Positions 20,349-23,375 of a stretch of DNA of 23,375 nt are shown here, piece by piece. Each line of letters begins with the position of its first letter. The stretch's first letter is position 1. Below the pieces are notes generated by a model. It ran no database searches, was not told the DNA's origin, and saw only the letters and a list, made by a program, of their open reading frames with translations. Origin of the DNA: Vulcanimicrobiota bacterium. Its GTDB lineage: Bacteria; Vulcanimicrobiota; Vulcanimicrobiia; Vulcanimicrobiales; Vulcanimicrobiaceae. The DNA lies in contig PMFP01000169.1 of assembly GCA_003155175.1 (NCBI GenBank), positions 2,653 through 26,027 of the forward strand, in the 5' to 3' direction. The position numbers were made by a program, and so were the translations under genes.

Positions 20349-22953
20349 CGGAGAAGGCCTCCACGTCGTACCAGTTACGGCCGGCCTTGAGCGTTACCTC
20401 GAGCGGCACCGACAACGCGATCGCGCCCTCCATGCTCTCGCGAACGATTCGCGCGGTTTGCGCGAGATCGGCGGCGGCAACCTCGAAGATGAGCTCGTCG
20501 TGAATCTGCAGGAGCATCGTGGCGTCCACGCCCGCGTTCGCAAGCGCCCGGTCCACCGCGACCATCGCCAGCTTCATGAGGTCGGCCGCGCTGCCTTGCA
20601 ACGGCGCGTTGGTCGCTTCGCGCTCCGCCGCGGAGCGCATCATGTAATTGGCGGACGCGAGCGAGGGCATGTAGCGCCTGCGTCCGAGGATCGTCGAGAC
20701 GTAGCCGTCGGTCCGTCCCCGTTCCAGCGTTCCCTCGATATAGGCGCGGACCGACGGGAAGCGCGCGAAGTACGCCGCCGTGATCTCCTTGGCTTGCGTG
20801 CGGTCGATTTCCAGACGTTGCGCCAAACCGAAGTCCGACATGCCGTAGAGCAAGCCGAAGTTTACGCTCTTGGCCAGGCGGCGTTGGTTGTCGTCCACCG
20901 CCGTTCCGCCGGGAACGGCAAAGATTTGGCGGGCGGTAAAGTCGTGAATGTCTTGGCCTTCGTGAAAGGCGCGCCGCATCGCCTCGTCTCCGGAAAGATG
21001 CGCCATAATCCGCAACTCGATTTGGCTGTAATCCGCGGCGAGCAGCACGTAGCCGTCGTTCTTGGCCACGAAGGCGCGGCGAATGCGACGTCCCAGCTCG
21101 CCGCGTACCGGAACGTTCTGCAGGTTCGGACTCGTGGACGAAAGGCGCCCGGTTGCGGTCGCGGTTTGGTTGAAGACGGTTCGCAGACGTCCGTCTAGCG
21201 GATCGACGAGCTGCGGGATCACGTCCACGTAGGTATTCTTGAGTTTGGTGACTTCACGCCACTCCATCACCAGGGCGCAAATCGGATACTCGCGCGCCAA
21301 CGCGTGCAGCACCTCCGCACCCGTCGACCAGCCGGTCTTGTTCTTCTTTCCGCCCGGGATCTGCAGCTTCTCGAACAAGACCGCGCCGAGCTGCTGCGGG
21401 GATCCGATGTTGAACGTCTCGCCCGAGAAATCGTAGATGCGCCGCTGCAGGCGCGCCGCCGCATCGTCGATCTCGCGCGAGAGGACGAGAAGCTCCGCGG
21501 GATCGATCGCGACGCCGGCGGCCTCCATCTTGGCCAAGATCGTCGCGAGCGGGACTTCGACGTCCCGGTACAGCGAGAGCTGGTCGCGCTCTTCGAGCTT
21601 TGCCCGCATGACGGAAACCAGCTGGAGCGCGGCATCGGCATTGGCGGCAGCGTCGTCCGCGAGCGCGCCGTCGAGATAGGCGACGGCCGCGTCGCCCGCG
21701 CGCGCGAAATTCCGCGCGGCTGGATCGAGCAGATGCGCGGCGATCATCGGATCGTCGGCGTACGAACCGGCGGCGATACCGCGCGCGCGTAACGCGCGCT
21801 CCACGTTCTTGGCGTCGTACGCGACGATGCCGGCGCCCCCGCCGAGCGCGCGCGCCAACCCCGCGCGCACGGCCTCGTGCGCGAGTGCGGCGAGCGGAAA
21901 CGAGACGCCGGTCCCCGCCGCGCCGCTGACGCCGAGCTCGTCGTCGCGAAGCGCCAACGCGAGCGATTCCGACGACTCGAGCCGCGCGAGCGCCGCCCCC
22001 AGGCGTTCGAACTCCGGCGGATCGACGGCGGCGGAAAACGACGCGTACTCGCCGCCGAGCGTCCGCGCTTCTTCAAAAAGCGGTGCGTCGACCGGAACGG
22101 AGAGTTTGGCCAGCAACGTCTTGAATTCGAGGTCGCTGTAGAGCGTATAGAGCGCGTCGTTGCCGGGCGCTTTGTAGCGGCTTGCGTCCCAGTCGAGCGG
22201 AACGTGGAGGTCGCGCCGGACCACCGAAACGTCGCGGCAAACTTGCGCCTGCGCGCCGAATCGTTCGACGAGGCCTTTCAGCTTCTCCGATCCCGCGAGC
22301 GACGGATCGGCAACGAGCGCGTCGAGCGATCCGGCCGATTTGATCAATTTGATCGCGGTCTTCTCGCCCACGCCCGGAATGCCGGGAAGGTTGTCCGACG
22401 GATCGCCCTTGAGGCCGCGATAGTCGGGGAGCTGCGACGGCTGCAGTTCGAACCGCTCGTACACCGCGGCCGGATCGTAGCGGCCCAGTTCGGTGATGCC
22501 TCGCTTGGTCGTCAGGATCGTCGTGTGTTCGTCGGCGATTTGCAGCAGATCGAGATCGCCGGTCACCACAACCGTTTCCGCCCCGGTCTCCTCGGCCTGG
22601 CGCGCGAGCGTGGCGATCACGTCGTCGGCCTCCTGGCCCTCCATCTCCGCGACCGGGATTCCGTGCGTTTCTAGGATCCGCCTGACCAGCGCGAATTGTC
22701 CGCGAAGGTCCTCGGGCATCGTCTCGCGTTGCGCCTTGTATTCCTTATAGAGCGCGACGCGCTCGGCGGGCATTCCCTTGTCGAACGCGGCGATCACGTG
22801 CGTCGGCCGCTCGTCGGCGATCAATTTGTTGAGCATCATGGCAAAGCCGTACGCGGCGTTGATCGGTACGCCGGCCCGCGTCGTCAAAGACGGCAATGCG
22901 AAAAACGCGCGATAGACCAGTCCGTACGTGTCCAGGACCATGAGTTTGGGCAT
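20338..22953 (-). CDS. polA: PolA, DNA polymerase I (proofreading domain apparently inactive)
   Basis: DNA polymerase of 871 residues for gap filling and primer removal. The N-terminal 5'-3' nuclease domain (about 1-290) shows VYRAFFALP, EGQEADDVIATLA, TGDLDLLQ, and GDPSDNLPGIPGVGEKTA. The middle 3'-5' exonuclease-like domain (about 310-480) lacks the DEDD acidic residues: motif I reads LALALRDDELG and motif II AYDAKNVERAL. Proofreading is therefore probably lost, as in Taq polymerase. The polymerase domain has motif A DYSQIELR (641-648), motif B RRLAKSVNFGLLYG (691-704) and motif C QIHDELIFE (816-824). ATG 22951-22953 follows AGG at 4 nt; open frame further upstream overlaps the preceding gene and is rejected. 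It is 5 bp from the upstream gene. Confidence 0.96.
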   Translation of the reverse strand: MPKLMVLDTYGLVYRAFFALPSLTTRAGVPINAAYGFAMMLNKLIADERPTHVIAAFDKGMPAERVALYKEYKAQRETMPEDLRGQFALVRRILETHGIPVAEMEGQEADDVIATLARQAEETGAETVVVTGDLDLLQIADEHTTILTTKRGITELGRYDPAAVYERFELQPSQLPDYRGLKGDPSDNLPGIPGVGEKTAIKLIKSAGSLDALVADPSLAGSEKLKGLVERFGAQAQVCRDVSVVRRDLHVPLDWDASRYKAPGNDALYTLYSDLEFKTLLAKLSVPVDAPLFEEARTLGGEYASFSAAVDPPEFERLGAALARLESSESLALALRDDELGVSGAAGTGVSFPLAALAHEAVRAGLARALGGGAGIVAYDAKNVERALRARGIAAGSYADDPMIAAHLLDPAARNFARAGDAAVAYLDGALADDAAANADAALQLVSVMRAKLEERDQLSLYRDVEVPLATILAKMEAAGVAIDPAELLVLSREIDDAAARLQRRIYDFSGETFNIGSPQQLGAVLFEKLQIPGGKKNKTGWSTGAEVLHALAREYPICALVMEWREVTKLKNTYVDVIPQLVDPLDGRLRTVFNQTATATGRLSSTSPNLQNVPVRGELGRRIRRAFVAKNDGYVLLAADYSQIELRIMAHLSGDEAMRRAFHEGQDIHDFTARQIFAVPGGTAVDDNQRRLAKSVNFGLLYGMSDFGLAQRLEIDRTQAKEITAAYFARFPSVRAYIEGTLERGRTDGYVSTILGRRRYMPSLASANYMMRSAAEREATNAPLQGSAADLMKLAMVAVDRALANAGVDATMLLQIHDELIFEVAAADLAQTARIVRESMEGAIALSVPLEVTLKAGRNWYDVEAFSDAD

Positions 22954-22958
22954 CGGGC

Positions 22959-23375
22959 CTACTGTACCACGACGACCGAGGACGACGCGGTTACGCGCCC
23001 GTCGTCGGAGATCTTTAGGACCGAGAGCGTGTACCGGCCGCGCTCCTGCGGCATTTGAACCGGAACGGCGCTGCCGGTGACGCGCGAGACGCTCCAAGAT
23101 ACCGCCTGCGTCGCGGCCTGCGCGACCGTCAGATCTTGCGGAGGGCTCGTGCGAGCGACGAAGCCGATCACTTGCGCGTGACTTCCGGTCGAGTCCACCC
23201 AGGGATGCCACGTCACGCCCGGCGGCGCACTGTTCTGCGTGGTCGCGAGTCCAACGTCGAGCAGGCCGGGCGCCGAGTCGAACAGCGCGCTTCCGGACGG
23301 ATCGCCGCGCGAGAGCCGCACGACCGCCGTACCCGCGCCGGGCTGCTGGTCGCGAAGCGTCACCGTCGCGCTCTG
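22959..23375 (-). CDS. C-terminal part of an unrecognised protein (cut by window edge)
   Basis: The last 138 codons of a gene that begins beyond 23375. A possible GTG at 23361-23363 lies inside the window, but the frame runs on to the edge as QSAT-VTLRD, so I treat it as partial. The sequence alternates short beta-like stretches (SATVTLRD, GTAVVRLSR, HAQVIGFVART, GRYTLSVLKISDDGRVTASSSVVVV) with Pro/Ser/Gly turns. It has no Cys, no membrane segment and no catalytic motif that I recognise. It looks like a secreted or surface beta-sandwich domain. The stop is 5 bp before polA, which suggests co-transcription. No function is proposed. Confidence 0.65.
   Translation of the reverse strand, partial: QSATVTLRDQQPGAGTAVVRLSRGDPSGSALFDSAPGLLDVGLATTQNSAPPGVTWHPWVDSTGSHAQVIGFVARTSPPQDLTVAQAATQAVSWSVSRVTGSAVPVQMPQERGRYTLSVLKISDDGRVTASSSVVVVQ

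Noticed and set aside
22954..23211. Upstream extension of polA
   Set aside because: It overlaps the preceding partial gene in another frame, and PolA homology begins at the Met at 22953.
1..23375. tRNA, rRNA, riboswitch, insertion sequence or phage genes
   Set aside because: None was seen by eye. Gaps are short and hold only the sites listed, though a covariance-model scan could still find a small RNA.

Overview
The window is a compact, high-GC (about 63% by eye) bacterial chromosome segment with almost no spare DNA. It encodes a diderm envelope: a LptF/LptG-type permease, a LptD-like outer-membrane protein, a LptC-like protein and an apolipoprotein N-acyltransferase (Lnt). MurE carries the DNPR motif typical of meso-diaminopimelate-adding enzymes. 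Pro/Ser/Thr-rich linkers, frequent GTG/TTG starts and a Gram-positive-type LexA-like palindrome make me think of a deep-branching diderm such as Candidatus Eremiobacterota (WPS-2), but this placement is an inference. No phylogenetic marker was compared.

Left part (1-8135, minus strand) is a division and cell wall (dcw) operon read right to left: mraZ, rsmH, ftsL, ftsI, murE, murF, a CofE/F420-0:gamma-glutamyl-ligase-like gene, mraY, and the first 41 codons of murD. From ftsI to murD every stop codon overlaps the next start codon (ATGA or GTGA). The gamma-glutamyl-ligase-like gene is sealed into this chain between murF and mraY, an unexpected place for it. Upstream of mraZ lie three 10-bp MraZ-box repeats, a sigma70-like promoter, and a perfect 14-bp palindrome of LexA/DinR-box form.

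Middle part (8286-16686): a DUF1622 membrane protein gene (minus) is divergent from a small channel-like membrane protein gene (plus). Then comes a plus-strand run of a lipoprotein lytic transglycosylase, a LptF/G permease and a LptD-like gene, ended by a cluster of strong hairpins with a T tract. A convergent lipoprotein gene of unknown function follows. It starts only 12 bp from the divergently read lnt, which overlaps a lptC-like gene. This part builds and supplies the outer membrane (LPS transport and lipoprotein acylation), next to the peptidoglycan genes.

Right part (16719-23375, minus strand): a KGG-repeat stress protein with an exact 20-residue period, then coaE, a four-domain S1 (rpsA-like) gene, mutM (fpg), a DUF192 gene, polA, and the C-terminal part of an unrecognised protein cut by the window edge. 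PolA and MutM both act in base excision repair. The rpsA-like gene has no ATG, GTG or TTG start that would include its conserved N-terminus. An ATC codon 8 nt after a good Shine-Dalgarno sequence is the best candidate. An intrinsic terminator separates it from coaE.

No tRNA, rRNA, CRISPR array, insertion sequence or prophage gene was seen, and no gene-free stretch exceeds 300 bases.
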